From the NCBI RefSeq assembly GCF_014174165.1, contig NZ_JABEQN010000004.1, positions 62,001 to 126,000 on the forward strand: 64,000 nucleotides of DNA. Reading direction: 5' to 3'. This DNA comes from Gluconacetobacter dulcium (GTDB lineage Bacteria > Pseudomonadota > Alphaproteobacteria > Acetobacterales > Acetobacteraceae). The notes below the pieces were generated by a model. It was not told where the DNA came from, made no database searches, and saw nothing but the letters and a program-made list of their open reading frames with translations. This document shows positions 1-10,245 of this stretch, in pieces (within the stretch, counting starts at the first letter, position 1; each line of letters starts with the position of its first letter). The translations under genes were made by a program, and so were the position numbers.

Positions 1-692
1 GTGCTGCTGGATGCCGACCTGTATCGGGGCATGACGGCCCTGATGCTCGACGTGGCGGCGGGGGCTGGATTGTGCCAGGCGTTGGAGATGCCGGAACGGA
101 TTGATGTGCTGCTGCTCGAACGCGCGGCCGTTCCGGCGGCCGAGCGGCTGCATGTGCTGGCGGACCGGCTCGATTTCATGACCGAACTGAATTGCGCACC
201 GGCCGCGACGCGTGCCCTGCTGGGTGTGTTGCGGAATCGATACAATTTTATCGTGGCGGATGTGCCGTTTGTGCCGAACAGGTTCAGTCGCGATCTGCTG
301 ATGGAAGTGCATCAGCGCATTCTGGTTCTGGAGCCGACCCTGGCATCGGTGCGCGAGACACTGCGTCTGCTGGAGGTTCCGCCCGGCCCCTTGCAGAAAC
401 AGCGGCCGGTTCTGGTCCTGAATCGTATGGGCCGGCCCGGCACGCTGAACCGTCGGCAGGTGGAGGATGCCCTGAAAAATCATGTCGACCTGATTATTCC
501 CGATCTGCCGCGTCAGGTCGGAAATGCTGAAACATTGGGAGAGGCGGCGGTCGCAGCGCGCGGCGTGTTTCGTAACGCGATGTTCGAACTGGCGCGGCAG
601 GTCGATGCGGTGGGCATGCTGGATGTCGGGTCCGGATTGTCAGCGGGGCCGACAGCCGGGATCGGGCGACGCTGGCTGTCGTTCGGTCGGCG

Positions 693-696
<4 letters not shown>
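1..696 (+). CDS. cpaE: TadZ/CpaE-type pilus assembly ATPase, 5'-truncated by window
   Basis: C-terminal 231 residues of a MinD/ParA-like CpaE/TadZ protein, which places the Tad (Flp pilus) machine at the cell pole. The first visible residues (LLDADLYRGMTALMLDV) match the second conserved strand of the P-loop fold, where CpaE proteins have an Asp-rich 'D-D/L-x-G' segment. The Walker A loop and the N-terminal receiver-like domain of the family must lie upstream, because full CpaE proteins run to roughly 400 residues. The GTG at base 1 is therefore probably an internal codon and not the start. The stop overlaps the cpaF start (ATGA at 693-696), so the two are translationally coupled. The assignment rests on the partial ATPase fold plus the neighbouring cpaF-tadB-tadC genes. 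Confidence 0.85.
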
Positions 697-2089
<1,393 letters not shown>

Positions 2090-2096
<7 letters not shown>

Positions 2097-3058
2097 GTGG
2101 TGCAGTCTCGCCGACAATGTTGCTGAGCCTGTCCGGCCTGTGGCTGGTGGCGGTGGCCGCGAGCGGCCTGCTGGCCTTGAGGGCCCACGAGCGTAGCCGT
2201 CGTCGGGATGCGCGGATGGCGGCGGTGGTGCGGCCTTATCGTCCGGAGCCGGTCGTCGAACTGTCGGCATTCAAGCCGTTGCGTCGGGTCCGGCGCCCGC
2301 TGATCCAGCGTGCGGTCGGGCTTTTGGGCGTCGACGTGGCACGGGCGGATCTTTATCCCCTGCCGTGGTGGATTGTGCCGATCGGGGCTTTCGTCGCGGT
2401 GGGTCTCTTGGCGTTCATGATGAAGGATCTTGCCGGCGTTTATGCGACTCCGATCATGGTCGTGGTCGGAATCGGCCTATGCCGGGCCGGCTTCGGCTGG
2501 ATGAGGGATAGGCGGCGGGAGCGGCAGCTCAGGCAGTTTCCCGACGTATTGTCGACCATCGTGCGGTCGGTCAGTGTTGGTATTCCTATGCTGGAGGCGA
2601 TGCGGGGCGTAGCCCGGGAAGTGCCGGAACCGACAGGGCCGGAATTTTCCCGTATGCTGGAGCAGATTTCCATCGGCGTTCCGCTGGAGGACGGGCTTCA
2701 CGACATGGCGGCCCGGTCGGGCTTGCCGGAATATCGGTTCTTCGCCACCGCGCTGGCGCTCCAGACGCAGACTGGCGGCTCGCCGCGCGCCACGCTGGAA
2801 GGGCTGGCCGATGTGATCCGCAAGCGGTTGGCCCTGAAGGCCCGTGGCTATGCTCTGGCGTCGGAGGCGCGGGCCAGCGCCGCCGTGCTGGCCCTGTTGC
2901 CCCTGGCGCTGGGCGCGTTGCTGTGGCTGACGAACCGGACTTATATCCGCCTGCTGTTCACCGATCCGGCAGGGCACGTGATTCTGGCGCTTGCTATCGG
3001 GTCCCTGGCGATGGGTATTCTGATGATGCGCGCTATCATCCGTCGGACTTTGACATGA
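2090..3058 (+). CDS. tadB: TadB inner-membrane pilus assembly protein
   Basis: Platform protein of the Tad pilus with a T2SSF (GspF-type) cytoplasmic domain, 322 residues. A membrane segment occupies about residues 10-27, a second hydrophobic stretch about 85-125, the helical T2SSF domain (LRQFPDVLSTIVRSVSVG) about 145-250, and two closing membrane helices about 260-282 and 295-315. This is the standard TadB topology. It starts at an ATG inside the cpaF stop region (overlap 2090-2096); a second in-frame ATG at 2117 is possible. It should work as a pair with TadC, encoded immediately downstream with a 4-nt overlap, to form the membrane base that CpaF drives. Confidence 0.92.
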
Positions 3059-4005
3059 TCGGGCTGATGCCGGCGCTCTGGGTGGCGACGATTGCGACGC
3101 TGCTGGTGATGGTGATGCTGACGGCCGCGATCGTACGCCGGCAGCGCATCGGGCGACGATTGCGCGATCTGCGGGCGCCACCCTCGGGGCGTGCGGCAAA
3201 TGTGGTCGCGGTCAGGAGAGTGGGCACCTCGTCACTTCATCTGATTGCCGCGCTGGGGCACTGGATCGTCAGGCGGGGACTTTTATCCACCGGCACGTTG
3301 GACGAGCTACGGGCATCCCTGGCTGCGACCGGCGTACGCGGCGCCAGTGCGGTCGGCCTGTTTATCGGGGTCAAGATCCTGCTGGCAACGCTGCTGCCTC
3401 TATCGGCGATCGTTCTCCTTTCCCGGCTGGAGAGTGATATGTCGGCATTGTCGTATCGCGCCCTGATCGCCGCCGCCGCCATCGGCGGCCTGCTGCTGCC
3501 GGATTGGATCGTGCGGGCGCGGCGCAACCGCTATCTGCGAGAAGTCGAACGCGGCCTGCCGGATGCGCTGGATGTGATGGTGATCTGTACCCAGGCGGGC
3601 ATCGGGCTGGGGCAGGCGATCGTCATGGTCGGCGTAGAACTGCAGGACGTCTGTCCCGCGATCGCCAGCGAGTTCGCCCAGACGGCCAGCGAACTGAGCG
3701 TGATTGCCGATACCAGGCAGGTGCTGGTCAACCTCGGAGCGCGTACCAGTGTCGATGGGCTGAGACGCCTGACGGCGACACTGTTGCAGACGCTGCAATA
3801 TGGAACGCCGATGACCGATGCGTTGCGCGGGCTGGCGGGCGAACTGCGGCAGGAGACACTGACGCGCTATGAGGCCGGGGCCGGGCGGCTGTCCGTCCTG
3901 CTGACATTGCCGACGCTGCTGTTCATCATGCCTTGCGTGTTCCTGATCGCCGGAGGGCCTGCCGGCATTCAGGTCATGCATATTCTTCATAACCACAAAC
4001 CCTGA
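3055..4005 (+). CDS. tadC: TadC inner-membrane pilus assembly protein
   Basis: Second GspF-like platform protein of the Tad pilus, 316 residues from the ATG at 3055. That start overlaps the tadB stop as ATGA; the open frame extends further upstream, but that part lies inside tadB. Visible are an N-terminal membrane helix (ALWVATIATLLVMVML), a hydrophobic region near residues 100-150, the T2SSF-type core with RGLPDALDVMVICTQAGIGL, and a C-terminal membrane helix (LLFIMPCVFLIAGGPAGIQV). TadB/TadC tandem pairs are characteristic of Tad loci. Only 4 nt separate its stop from the earliest possible start of the next gene, so co-transcription is likely. Confidence 0.92.
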   Translation: MIGLMPALWVATIATLLVMVMLTAAIVRRQRIGRRLRDLRAPPSGRAANVVAVRRVGTSSLHLIAALGHWIVRRGLLSTGTLDELRASLAATGVRGASAVGLFIGVKILLATLLPLSAIVLLSRLESDMSALSYRALIAAAAIGGLLLPDWIVRARRNRYLREVERGLPDALDVMVICTQAGIGLGQAIVMVGVELQDVCPAIASEFAQTASELSVIADTRQVLVNLGARTSVDGLRRLTATLLQTLQYGTPMTDALRGLAGELRQETLTRYEAGAGRLSVLLTLPTLLFIMPCVFLIAGGPAGIQVMHILHNHKP

Positions 4006-4039
4006 TGCAGTGGACGGGATATCATTTGTGAAATCAGCC

Positions 4040-4795
4040 ATGGTTACGAAATGGGCGTTCGTCGTGCTGATTGCGGGGAGTCTGTGCGCCTGCGCAGGCA
4101 GCGGGGGAAAGGAATATGCGGAGAGTGGGCGTCTGGATGTCGCGCGGGCGGCGTTGCGCGGTGGAGCGCCGCAGATCGCATTGCGTGCCGCCACGGCCCG
4201 CCTGACCGACGATCCGATGGATGCGGAGGCCGCTCTGATCCAGGGTGACGCACTGACGGCGCTTGGTCGGCCGGAACAGGCGGAATGGAGCTATCGGGCT
4301 GTCTTGCGTCGTCGCCCGGATATGGCTGGTGCCCATATGGGGCTGGGCCGGTGCCTGCTGGCGACGGACACGGCGGAAGCCGAGCGGCAATTCCTGTCGG
4401 CTGTCGGGCGGGAACCGAGCAACGCCGCCGCGTGGAATGACCTTGGCGTGGCACGGGATCTCCTGCGTCGGCATGACGACGCGCAGATGGCCTATCGCCG
4501 GGCATTGGCAGTCAACCCGCAGATGATCGGTGCGCAGGTCAATCTGGCCCTGTCACTGGCGATGGGGGGCAATGCCAGCGCGGCGGAGCGCATGGTGCGT
4601 CCGTTTGCGGACGATGCCAGCGCGAATGCCAAACTGCGTCACGACCTGGCGGCGGTGCTGGCGATGGGCGGCCAACGTGGCGAGGCCGCGCGCATTCTCT
4701 CCGCCGATCTGTCGCCGCAACAGGTCCGCCAGGCGCTGTCGGCCTACATTGAGGCGCGCGATGGGGCAAGCGCGCCCCGGATTGCCGTGCCGTAG
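4040..4795 (+). CDS. tadD: TadD-like TPR lipoprotein
   Basis: Predicted lipoprotein pilotin-like component of Tad loci. From the ATG at 4040 it has 251 residues: a signal peptide (MVTKWAFVVLIAGSLCAC) with a lipobox-like L-C-A-C followed by small polar residues, then tetratricopeptide repeats from about residue 45 to 170 (ALTALGRPEQAEWSYRAVL; AWNDLGVARDLLRRHDDAQ). TPR lipoproteins called TadD sit just after tadC in this locus type and help assemble or localise the secretin. Upstream in-frame GTG codons at 4010 and 4028 could extend it by up to 10 residues; I prefer 4040 because it leaves a compact signal peptide. The C-terminal 30 residues are low complexity. Confidence 0.8.
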   Translation: MVTKWAFVVLIAGSLCACAGSGGKEYAESGRLDVARAALRGGAPQIALRAATARLTDDPMDAEAALIQGDALTALGRPEQAEWSYRAVLRRRPDMAGAHMGLGRCLLATDTAEAERQFLSAVGREPSNAAAWNDLGVARDLLRRHDDAQMAYRRALAVNPQMIGAQVNLALSLAMGGNASAAERMVRPFADDASANAKLRHDLAAVLAMGGQRGEAARILSADLSPQQVRQALSAYIEARDGASAPRIAVP

Positions 4796-4797
4796 GC

Positions 4798-6051
4798 ATG
4801 CCGGACGCGACGGGCGCGGGTTGGCGGCGATTGCGGAGAGAGTTCGATCGGCGCGGCTCGGTCGCGTTGCTTGTCGCCCTGGCGCTGCCGGTGCTGATGG
4901 GGGTGTTGGGCCTTGCGATCGACATTAGCTACTGGGCGATGACGCGCCTGGAATTGCAGCGCGTCGCGGATCTCGCGGCCGTGGCGGGTGTTGCGCGCTA
5001 TGGGGCCAGCGGGCAGGTCTCCGATGCGTTGGATACGGCCGCGGCTGTTGCCGAACTGAATGGTCTGCCGGCCGGGAGGCGGGACGGGGACGGAATTGTG
5101 ACCCGGATCGACATGGCCGGGGCTTACAGGACCACGATCACCTTCGCCGCGCCCGCTACGCTCACGGTGACGATCGTGAAGGCGGTGCCGCGCCTGTTCA
5201 GTGCCTTGTTCCTGACCTCTGGCACCCAGCCGGTTTCGGCCCGCGCCGTGGCGCGGCTGACGGCGCGCACCCGTGGCGGGGCGGCCTGCGTCCTCGCCCT
5301 TTCCGGCGCGGGTGAGACGGTTCTTGAGGCTGGTGTCCGCCTGAGCATGCCGGGGTGCGATCTGCGCACCAATGCCGCTCTGGCGCTCGGCGCGGAGGCT
5401 GCGGTCGATGTTGCGAACCTGGTGGCCGACGGGAGCATCGGGCCGGACGGGAGCGATATATGTTCGGCGCTGACCTGCGTGCAGTATGCGGCGCGGATGG
5501 CTGATCCCTATGCGGCTCCATACGGCAGCCTGCTGGGCGGGCCGGTGCAGGCCGTGAGCCTGCCGAAAGGACAGACAACGTTCTCGCCGTCGCCCGTGGG
5601 GACGGCTTATGTGTGGCGGGTGGGCAGTGGGGCTTATACGCTGATGCCGGGGATTTATTACATCAGCGGGGATTTCACTGTGAATGCGGGCACGACGCTG
5701 ACCGGGACGGGGGTGACGATCATCGCCAGCGGCAATGTCGCCATCGACGGCAGTGCCTCGCTCCATCTCGCGGCACCGGTTACGGGCGCTTCGGCCGGAT
5801 TGCTGTTCGCCTCGGCCGGCAGCCTGTTCCAGTTCACCGGTGGGACGGCCACCACCCTGACCGGCGCGATCTACGCGCCGCGGGCCAATCTGGTCATCGA
5901 CGGTGACAATGGGGTGGCGGCTGATTGTCTTTATGCCGTTGCCGCGTCCGTAACGTTCAAGGGCGGTGCCAGCTTCGCCGATGGCGACTGCCGGGCGGCG
6001 GGCATGAAGCCGATTTATGACCTGCCGGGTGTCGCGAGTCTGGTGGAATGA
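4798..6051 (+). CDS. tadG: TadG-like pilus assembly protein with repetitive C-terminal domain
   Basis: 417 residues. The N-terminus has the Tad/TadG pseudopilin-type helix: basic residues, GSVALLVALALPVLMGVLGLAID, then a Tyr and an amphipathic helix (RLELQRVADLAAVAGVARYG). This is the form of Flp-processed minor proteins that lack the classic vWA domain. The second half is rich in Gly, Ser, Thr and Val with regularly spaced small hydrophobic strands (residues about 270-400), suggesting a beta-solenoid or bactofilin-like fold; no catalytic motif is visible. It begins 2 nt after tadD and overlaps the following gene by 4 nt. A role in pilus base or surface display is inferred from the locus. Confidence 0.75.
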   Translation: MPDATGAGWRRLRREFDRRGSVALLVALALPVLMGVLGLAIDISYWAMTRLELQRVADLAAVAGVARYGASGQVSDALDTAAAVAELNGLPAGRRDGDGIVTRIDMAGAYRTTITFAAPATLTVTIVKAVPRLFSALFLTSGTQPVSARAVARLTARTRGGAACVLALSGAGETVLEAGVRLSMPGCDLRTNAALALGAEAAVDVANLVADGSIGPDGSDICSALTCVQYAARMADPYAAPYGSLLGGPVQAVSLPKGQTTFSPSPVGTAYVWRVGSGAYTLMPGIYYISGDFTVNAGTTLTGTGVTIIASGNVAIDGSASLHLAAPVTGASAGLLFASAGSLFQFTGGTATTLTGAIYAPRANLVIDGDNGVAADCLYAVAASVTFKGGASFADGDCRAAGMKPIYDLPGVASLVE

Positions 6052-6530
6052 CGGGCACCCGTCGGGATGGTCTCGGCCGGGCCGGGGTGGCCGCATTGGA
6101 ATTTGCGCTGGTGACGCCGTTCCTGCTGGCGGTCCTGGCCGGGCTGGCGGATTTTCCGCTGGCCTTCTGGGATCGGATGACGCTGATTTCAGCGGTGGAG
6201 AGCGGGGCGAACTATGCCTTTGCCGTGGAGCAGAATGCCTCTGGCACGCATGATGCGCTCTTGCCTGGCGATGTGCGGAACGCGGTGCTGGCCGTCGGCG
6301 GGCTGCCGGGCATGATTGTCACGGTCGGTGCGGCCACGACCAATTGCATTCAGCCGGGAACGGTCAGCACCCTGATCGCGGTGCCGGCGGATGGGATCTG
6401 CCCGGACGGGACTTTGCCTGGAACCTATATGAGCATCGCGGCATCCTATCGCTATGCGCCGCTTATGCCGTTCTACGCGATGGTGGCCCCGGCGACCCTG
6501 ACGGACATGGCCACGGTCAGGCTGCAATGA
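6048..6530 (+). CDS. tadE: TadE-family minor pseudopilin (first of two)
   Basis: 160-residue TadE/TadF-like protein. The N-terminus shows the signature: short basic leader, GVAALEFALVTPFLLAVLAG with Glu near position 5 of the hydrophobic helix, as in prepilin-like substrates of TadV/CpaA, then a globular domain with paired cysteines (TTNCIQPG and GICPDG). It starts at an ATG overlapping the TadG-like stop and ends overlapping the next gene (ATGA). TadE proteins are needed for Flp pilus assembly and surface adherence in studied species. No prepilin peptidase is visible in the window, so processing would depend on a gene elsewhere. Confidence 0.8.
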   Translation: MTGTRRDGLGRAGVAALEFALVTPFLLAVLAGLADFPLAFWDRMTLISAVESGANYAFAVEQNASGTHDALLPGDVRNAVLAVGGLPGMIVTVGAATTNCIQPGTVSTLIAVPADGICPDGTLPGTYMSIAASYRYAPLMPFYAMVAPATLTDMATVRLQ

Positions 6531-6940
6531 GACGCGGGTGCGATCTGGCACGCGACAGGCGCGCGGCGGCGGTGATCGAATTTGCCGTTGTGGCCAGCAT
6601 TTTTCTGACGATGCTGGTGGGCGCGATCGAGATAGGGCTGCAATGGTGGACGTGCGACTGCCTGCAAATGACGGCGGACCTGACGGCGCGATGCATTGCC
6701 CAGGGGGCGTGCCGCGACGATCCGCTGGGGTTTGCGACAACGGAGGCTGCCGACTGGGCGTTGCCTGGGGCGGTGTCGGTATTGTCGGTCGATGACCAGG
6801 CCGCATCCTGCCATGGCATGGTCGTGTCGGGCACGCGCTTCGTCACCGTCCAGATCCGTTCGGATTTATGGTCGGGTCTGTCGTTTCCGTTTGTCGCGCC
6901 GTCGCTCTCGGTCTCGGCCTGCTATCCGCAGGTATCGTGA
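6527..6940 (+). CDS. TadE-family minor pseudopilin (second of two)
   Basis: 137 residues from the ATG at 6527, which overlaps the preceding stop; a longer open frame upstream lies wholly within the previous gene. The N-terminal AAAVIEFAVVASIFLTMLVG again shows the TadE-type helix with a conserved Glu. The rest is a small domain with four or five cysteines (TCDCLQM, RCIAQGAC, SCHG, ACYP), so disulfides after export are likely. It is the last gene of the pilus run; a strong hairpin follows at 6953-6979 before the convergent aco genes. It could equally be called TadF; the locus order does not settle which. Confidence 0.78.
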   Translation: MRRGCDLARDRRAAAVIEFAVVASIFLTMLVGAIEIGLQWWTCDCLQMTADLTARCIAQGACRDDPLGFATTEAADWALPGAVSVLSVDDQAASCHGMVVSGTRFVTVQIRSDLWSGLSFPFVAPSLSVSACYPQVS

Positions 6941-6952
6941 GGGCGCGGATAT

Positions 6953-6979
6953 CCCCTTCCGCCGTAGCGGCGGAAGGGG
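6953..6979. terminator. Bidirectional GC-rich hairpin between tadE and acoC
   Basis: Perfect 12-bp inverted repeat CCCCTTCCGCCG / CGGCGGAAGGGG with a 3-nt loop, in the 54-bp gap between two convergent genes. No T-run follows on either strand, so it is not a classic intrinsic terminator, but its position suggests 3'-end formation or mRNA protection for both operons. Confidence 0.55.
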
Positions 6980-6994
6980 GCGTCTTCCAGAGGT

Positions 6995-8116
6995 TCAGCG
7001 TGCCAGGAAGGTCCTGATCTTGCTGTTGACCTCTTCCGACTGTTCCATCTGCGGCATATGGCCGGTGTCGGGCAGGATCTCGACCGTGATCGCGTCCGGC
7101 AGCTCTGCCGCGTGGCTGGAGGGCAGGATTTCGTCGTCCTTGCCCCAGATGACCAGGGTGGGGGGAACGCTCTCCAGCACCGGGCGCAGATTGTCGGTCT
7201 GGTGGCCATCGGCGAAGTTTGCCGCCGCGACCTGGCGCAAGGCATCGACCGCGCCGTCCAGACGCTTGTAGCGCAGGACGTCGTCCGCCATCTTGCGGCC
7301 GATCAGCCCCTTGTCATGGACCAGATAGGACAGGACCGGGATCAGGGTCTTCTGGCGGTCGGCGGAGATGAAGCCGTCGATGAAGGCCATGTTGATGTCC
7401 GGGCCGAGGCCGGCCGGCGCCAGCAGGGCCAGCGAGGCTACACGCGACGGGGCGTTTTTGACCGTGGTCAGCGCCACGCCGCCGCCCAGTGAATGGGCCA
7501 CAAGATGGGCGCGTTCGATGCCCAGCGTGTCCAGCAGGTCCACGACCACCGAGGAGAAGAATTCCAGCGATCCGGGGCCGACATCCTTGCCCGAGCCGCC
7601 ATGGCCGGGGAGGTCGAAGGCGATGACGCGCCGGTTGGATGCCAGCGCGGCATGGTTGAACAGCCAGTTGCCGATATCGCCGCCGAAACCGTGGATGAGC
7701 ACGATGGGGTCGCCATCGCCATGGCCGATATCCAGAACGCGCAGCGCGCGCCCCTTGACGTCGATCACGCTCGGCTCGGGCGGGGTATCGTCGGCGCTCT
7801 CGGCCGCGCCGGCGGAAAATTCGGCGTTGAATTGTGCGATGAAGGCGTCGATATCGGCGTCGGACGTATCGGCGTCGGCCAGCACGCCGATCAGCGCGCC
7901 GACGGCCAGCATTTCGCCTTCCTGCGCAACCTGGCGGCGCAGCACGCCGGCGGCCGGGCTTTCATACGCGTTGGTGATCTTGCTGGTTTCGATATCCGCC
8001 AGATCGTCACCCGCCTTGACGGTCGCGCCGGGGCGGACCATCCAGCCGGCCAGTTTGCCCTCGGTCATCGCCAGACCGAATTTGGGCATGGTGATGGGGG
8101 TGATGGAAGCGTTCAT
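6995..8116 (-). CDS. acoC: Acetoin dehydrogenase E2 (acetyltransferase) with alpha/beta hydrolase domain
   Basis: 373 residues. Residues 1-80 form a lipoyl domain with the lipoylated Lys at about 46 in DIETSKITNAYES. After a linker (about 82-120), residues 125-370 form an alpha/beta hydrolase fold with VLIHGFGGDIGNW, the nucleophile elbow HSLGGG (Ser about 209), an Asp in WGKDDEILP and His in DTGHMPQME. This lipoyl-hydrolase fusion is the hallmark of AcoC and separates it from pyruvate dehydrogenase E2. It transfers the acetyl group from acetoin cleavage to CoA. It lies 2 nt downstream of acoB. No dihydrolipoamide dehydrogenase gene follows, so E3 must be supplied from elsewhere. Confidence 0.93.
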   Translation of the reverse strand: MNASITPITMPKFGLAMTEGKLAGWMVRPGATVKAGDDLADIETSKITNAYESPAAGVLRRQVAQEGEMLAVGALIGVLADADTSDADIDAFIAQFNAEFSAGAAESADDTPPEPSVIDVKGRALRVLDIGHGDGDPIVLIHGFGGDIGNWLFNHAALASNRRVIAFDLPGHGGSGKDVGPGSLEFFSSVVVDLLDTLGIERAHLVAHSLGGGVALTTVKNAPSRVASLALLAPAGLGPDINMAFIDGFISADRQKTLIPVLSYLVHDKGLIGRKMADDVLRYKRLDGAVDALRQVAAANFADGHQTDNLRPVLESVPPTLVIWGKDDEILPSSHAAELPDAITVEILPDTGHMPQMEQSEEVNSKIRTFLAR

Positions 8117-8118
8117 GA

Positions 8119-9147
8119 TCAGGCTGCCTCGGTGACTTTGTGGTTCATAACGGCCTTGACGGCGGCCTCGATCTTCGCGGCGTCGGGCAGGTAGAGGGCC
8201 TCCAGCACCGAGGCGAAGGGGACCGGGGTGTGGGGGGGAATCACCCGCCGGATCGGTGCCTTCAGGGCATCGAACGCCTCTTCCGCCACCAGGGCCGAGA
8301 TATCGGCGGCCATGTTGCAGCGCGGGCTGGATTCATCGACGATCACCAGCCGGCCGGTATCGGCCACGCAATCCAGGATGGTGTCGCGGTCGAGCGGCGA
8401 GGTCGTGCGCGGGTCGATCACGGTGCAACTGATGCCCTGGCGTTCCAGCTTGTCGGCGGCTTCGTTGGCCAGCTTCACCATCCGGCCGAAGGCGACGATG
8501 GTCACGTCGTCGCCCTCGCGCGTCAGGTTCGCCTCGCCGAAGGGGATGGTGTAGGCCTCGTCGGGTACCTCTTCCTCGTCGTCGTACATCACCTTGTGCT
8601 CGAGGAAGATCACCGGATCGTCGTCGCGGATCGCTTCGATCAGCAGGCCCTTGGCCTCGTAGGGCGAGGAGGGGATGACCACCTTCAGGCCCGGAATGTG
8701 GGTGAACAGCGGATAGAGCGCCTGGCTGTGCTGGGCGGCGGCGTTGAAGCCGGCGCCGAACATGGCGCGGATGACCAGCGGCGTGCGGGCCTTGCCGCCG
8801 AACATGTAGCGGAACTTGGCGGTCTGGTTCATGATCTGGTCGAGGCAACTGCCGACGAAATCGACGAACATCAGTTCGGCCACCGGACGCAGGCCCGTGG
8901 CGGCGGCTCCGGCGGCGGCGCCGATATAGGAGGCTTCGGTGATCGGGGTGTCGAGCACGCGCTCGGGGCCGAATTCGGTGTACAGGCCCTTGGTGACGCC
9001 CAGCACGCCGCCCCAGGCATCGACGACGCCGGACGTGCCGCCCTGGCCGCCGGCCACGTCCTCGCCCATGATGATCACGCGCGGATCGCGGCGCATTTCC
9101 AGTCGCATGGCCTCGTTGATGGCCTGCCGGAAGCTCTTTTTGCTCAT
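8119..9147 (-). CDS. acoB: Acetoin dehydrogenase E1 component, beta subunit
   Basis: 342-residue transketolase-like beta subunit. The N-terminal pyrimidine-binding domain holds RVIIMGEDVAGGQGG and the conserved FGPERVLDTPITE; the C-terminal transketolase domain begins near residue 205 (VTIVAFGRMVKLA, CTVIDPRTTSPLD). With AcoA it forms the alpha2beta2 TPP enzyme that splits acetoin to acetaldehyde and an acetyl group placed on lipoyl-AcoC. The sequence alone resembles PdhB and BkdB1; the assignment to acetoin comes from the AcoC fusion and the regulator across the divergent region. A Shine-Dalgarno-like AAGAGA precedes the ATG, and a 42-nt gap separates it from acoA. Confidence 0.9.
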   Translation of the reverse strand: MSKKSFRQAINEAMRLEMRRDPRVIIMGEDVAGGQGGTSGVVDAWGGVLGVTKGLYTEFGPERVLDTPITEASYIGAAAGAAATGLRPVAELMFVDFVGSCLDQIMNQTAKFRYMFGGKARTPLVIRAMFGAGFNAAAQHSQALYPLFTHIPGLKVVIPSSPYEAKGLLIEAIRDDDPVIFLEHKVMYDDEEEVPDEAYTIPFGEANLTREGDDVTIVAFGRMVKLANEAADKLERQGISCTVIDPRTTSPLDRDTILDCVADTGRLVIVDESSPRCNMAADISALVAEEAFDALKAPIRRVIPPHTPVPFASVLEALYLPDAAKIEAAVKAVMNHKVTEAA

Positions 9148-9189
9148 GATTGTCTCTTTTCTGGCTCGCGGGAGGGGGAGGCGGGGCGC

Positions 9190-10155
9190 TCAGTACCGGA
9201 CATAGACATCGGCCAGCAGGTCGGCGGGCTCGGGCAGCGGGGCGGCCTTGGCGGCGACGACCGAGCTTTCGATTTCGTCGCGTACGGCTTCGTCGATCGC
9301 GTCCAGTTCCGCGTGCTCCAGCAGGCCGGCTTCGGTCACCTTCTTGCGGAACAGGTCCAGGCAATCGTGGTCGCGCTTGGCCTCGGCGACCTCGCCAGCG
9401 GCGCGATATGTCATGGCATCGCCCTCGAAATGGCCGTACCAGCGCTGGAGATGCACATGCAGCATGATCGGCCCGTTGCCGGCGCGGGCATGGGCGATGG
9501 CTTCGCCGGCCGTCTGGTAGACCGCGAAGAAATCCGACCCGTCGCATTCCAGGTAGGGCATGCCGAATCCGGCCGCGCGGTCCTTCTGCGTGCCTGCCAC
9601 CGCGAAGGAGGAGCCTGTGGCCTCGCCGTAGCCGTTATCTTCCACCACGAAGACCACCGGCAGTTTCCACACCGTGGCGAGGTTGAGGCTCTCCAGCGTG
9701 GTGCCCTCGTTCGATGCGCCGTCGCCGTAGAAGGCGACCGCGATGCCGCCATCCTTCAGCGTCTTGTGCGACAGGGCCGCGCCGCACATCAGGGGCGGGC
9801 CGCCGCCGACGATGCCGTTGGCGCCCAGCATGCCGCGCGAGAAGTCGGCGATGTGCATCGAGCCGCCCTTGCCCCGGCAGACGCCGGTGCTCTTGCCATA
9901 GATCTCGGCCATCATGCCCGAGACCTCGACGCCCTTGGCGATGCAGTGGCCGTGGCCGCGATGCGTGCTGGAGATGGTGTCGTTATCCGTCAGGTTGGCG
10001 CAGACGCCGACGCCCGACGCTTCCTCGCCGCAATAGAGATGGACGAAGCCGGGGATCTCACCCGTGGCGAATTCGACATGCAGCCGCTCCTCGAAATCGC
10101 GGATCGTGCGCATGGCCCGATAGGAGCGAAGCAATGTTTCCCGTGCGATCTGCAT
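9190..10155 (-). CDS. acoA: Acetoin dehydrogenase E1 component, alpha subunit
   Basis: 321 residues, standard AcoA length. The TPP-binding motif runs from GDGASNEG (about 144-151) to VVFVVEDNGYG, and the family segments STHRGHGHCIAKG and GMLGANGIVGGG are present. The TPP-dependent subunit binds acetoin and pairs with AcoB. It is the first gene of the minus-strand acoABC operon; its start at 10155 faces a divergent GAF-Fis regulator about 200 bp away, with several inverted repeats in between, so inducible control by acetoin is the likely arrangement. The 2-oxo acid specificity could differ in detail, since E1 alpha sequences alone do not fix the substrate. Confidence 0.9.
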   Translation of the reverse strand: MQIARETLLRSYRAMRTIRDFEERLHVEFATGEIPGFVHLYCGEEASGVGVCANLTDNDTISSTHRGHGHCIAKGVEVSGMMAEIYGKSTGVCRGKGGSMHIADFSRGMLGANGIVGGGPPLMCGAALSHKTLKDGGIAVAFYGDGASNEGTTLESLNLATVWKLPVVFVVEDNGYGEATGSSFAVAGTQKDRAAGFGMPYLECDGSDFFAVYQTAGEAIAHARAGNGPIMLHVHLQRWYGHFEGDAMTYRAAGEVAEAKRDHDCLDLFRKKVTEAGLLEHAELDAIDEAVRDEIESSVVAAKAAPLPEPADLLADVYVRY

Positions 10156-10179
10156 TGGAAATCTTCCCTGTTATTCCGG

Positions 10180-10200
10180 GGATATCGAATCCCGATATCC
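10180..10200. promoter_or_regulatory. Inverted repeat in the acoA leader (candidate operator)
   Basis: Perfect 8-bp palindromic arms GGATATCG and CGATATCC separated by 5 nt, starting 25 bp upstream of the acoA ATG. It could be a repressor site or an RNA hairpin in the acoA leader; the regulator that binds it is unknown. Confidence 0.4.
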
Positions 10201-10245
10201 GTCGGCACAGGGGAACGCCGATTAACTCGGGAGACAAGAAAGACT

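Noticed and set aside
1-3. GTG at base 1 as the true start of cpaE
   Set aside because: The encoded residues correspond to the interior of the ATPase fold, so the gene continues beyond the window.
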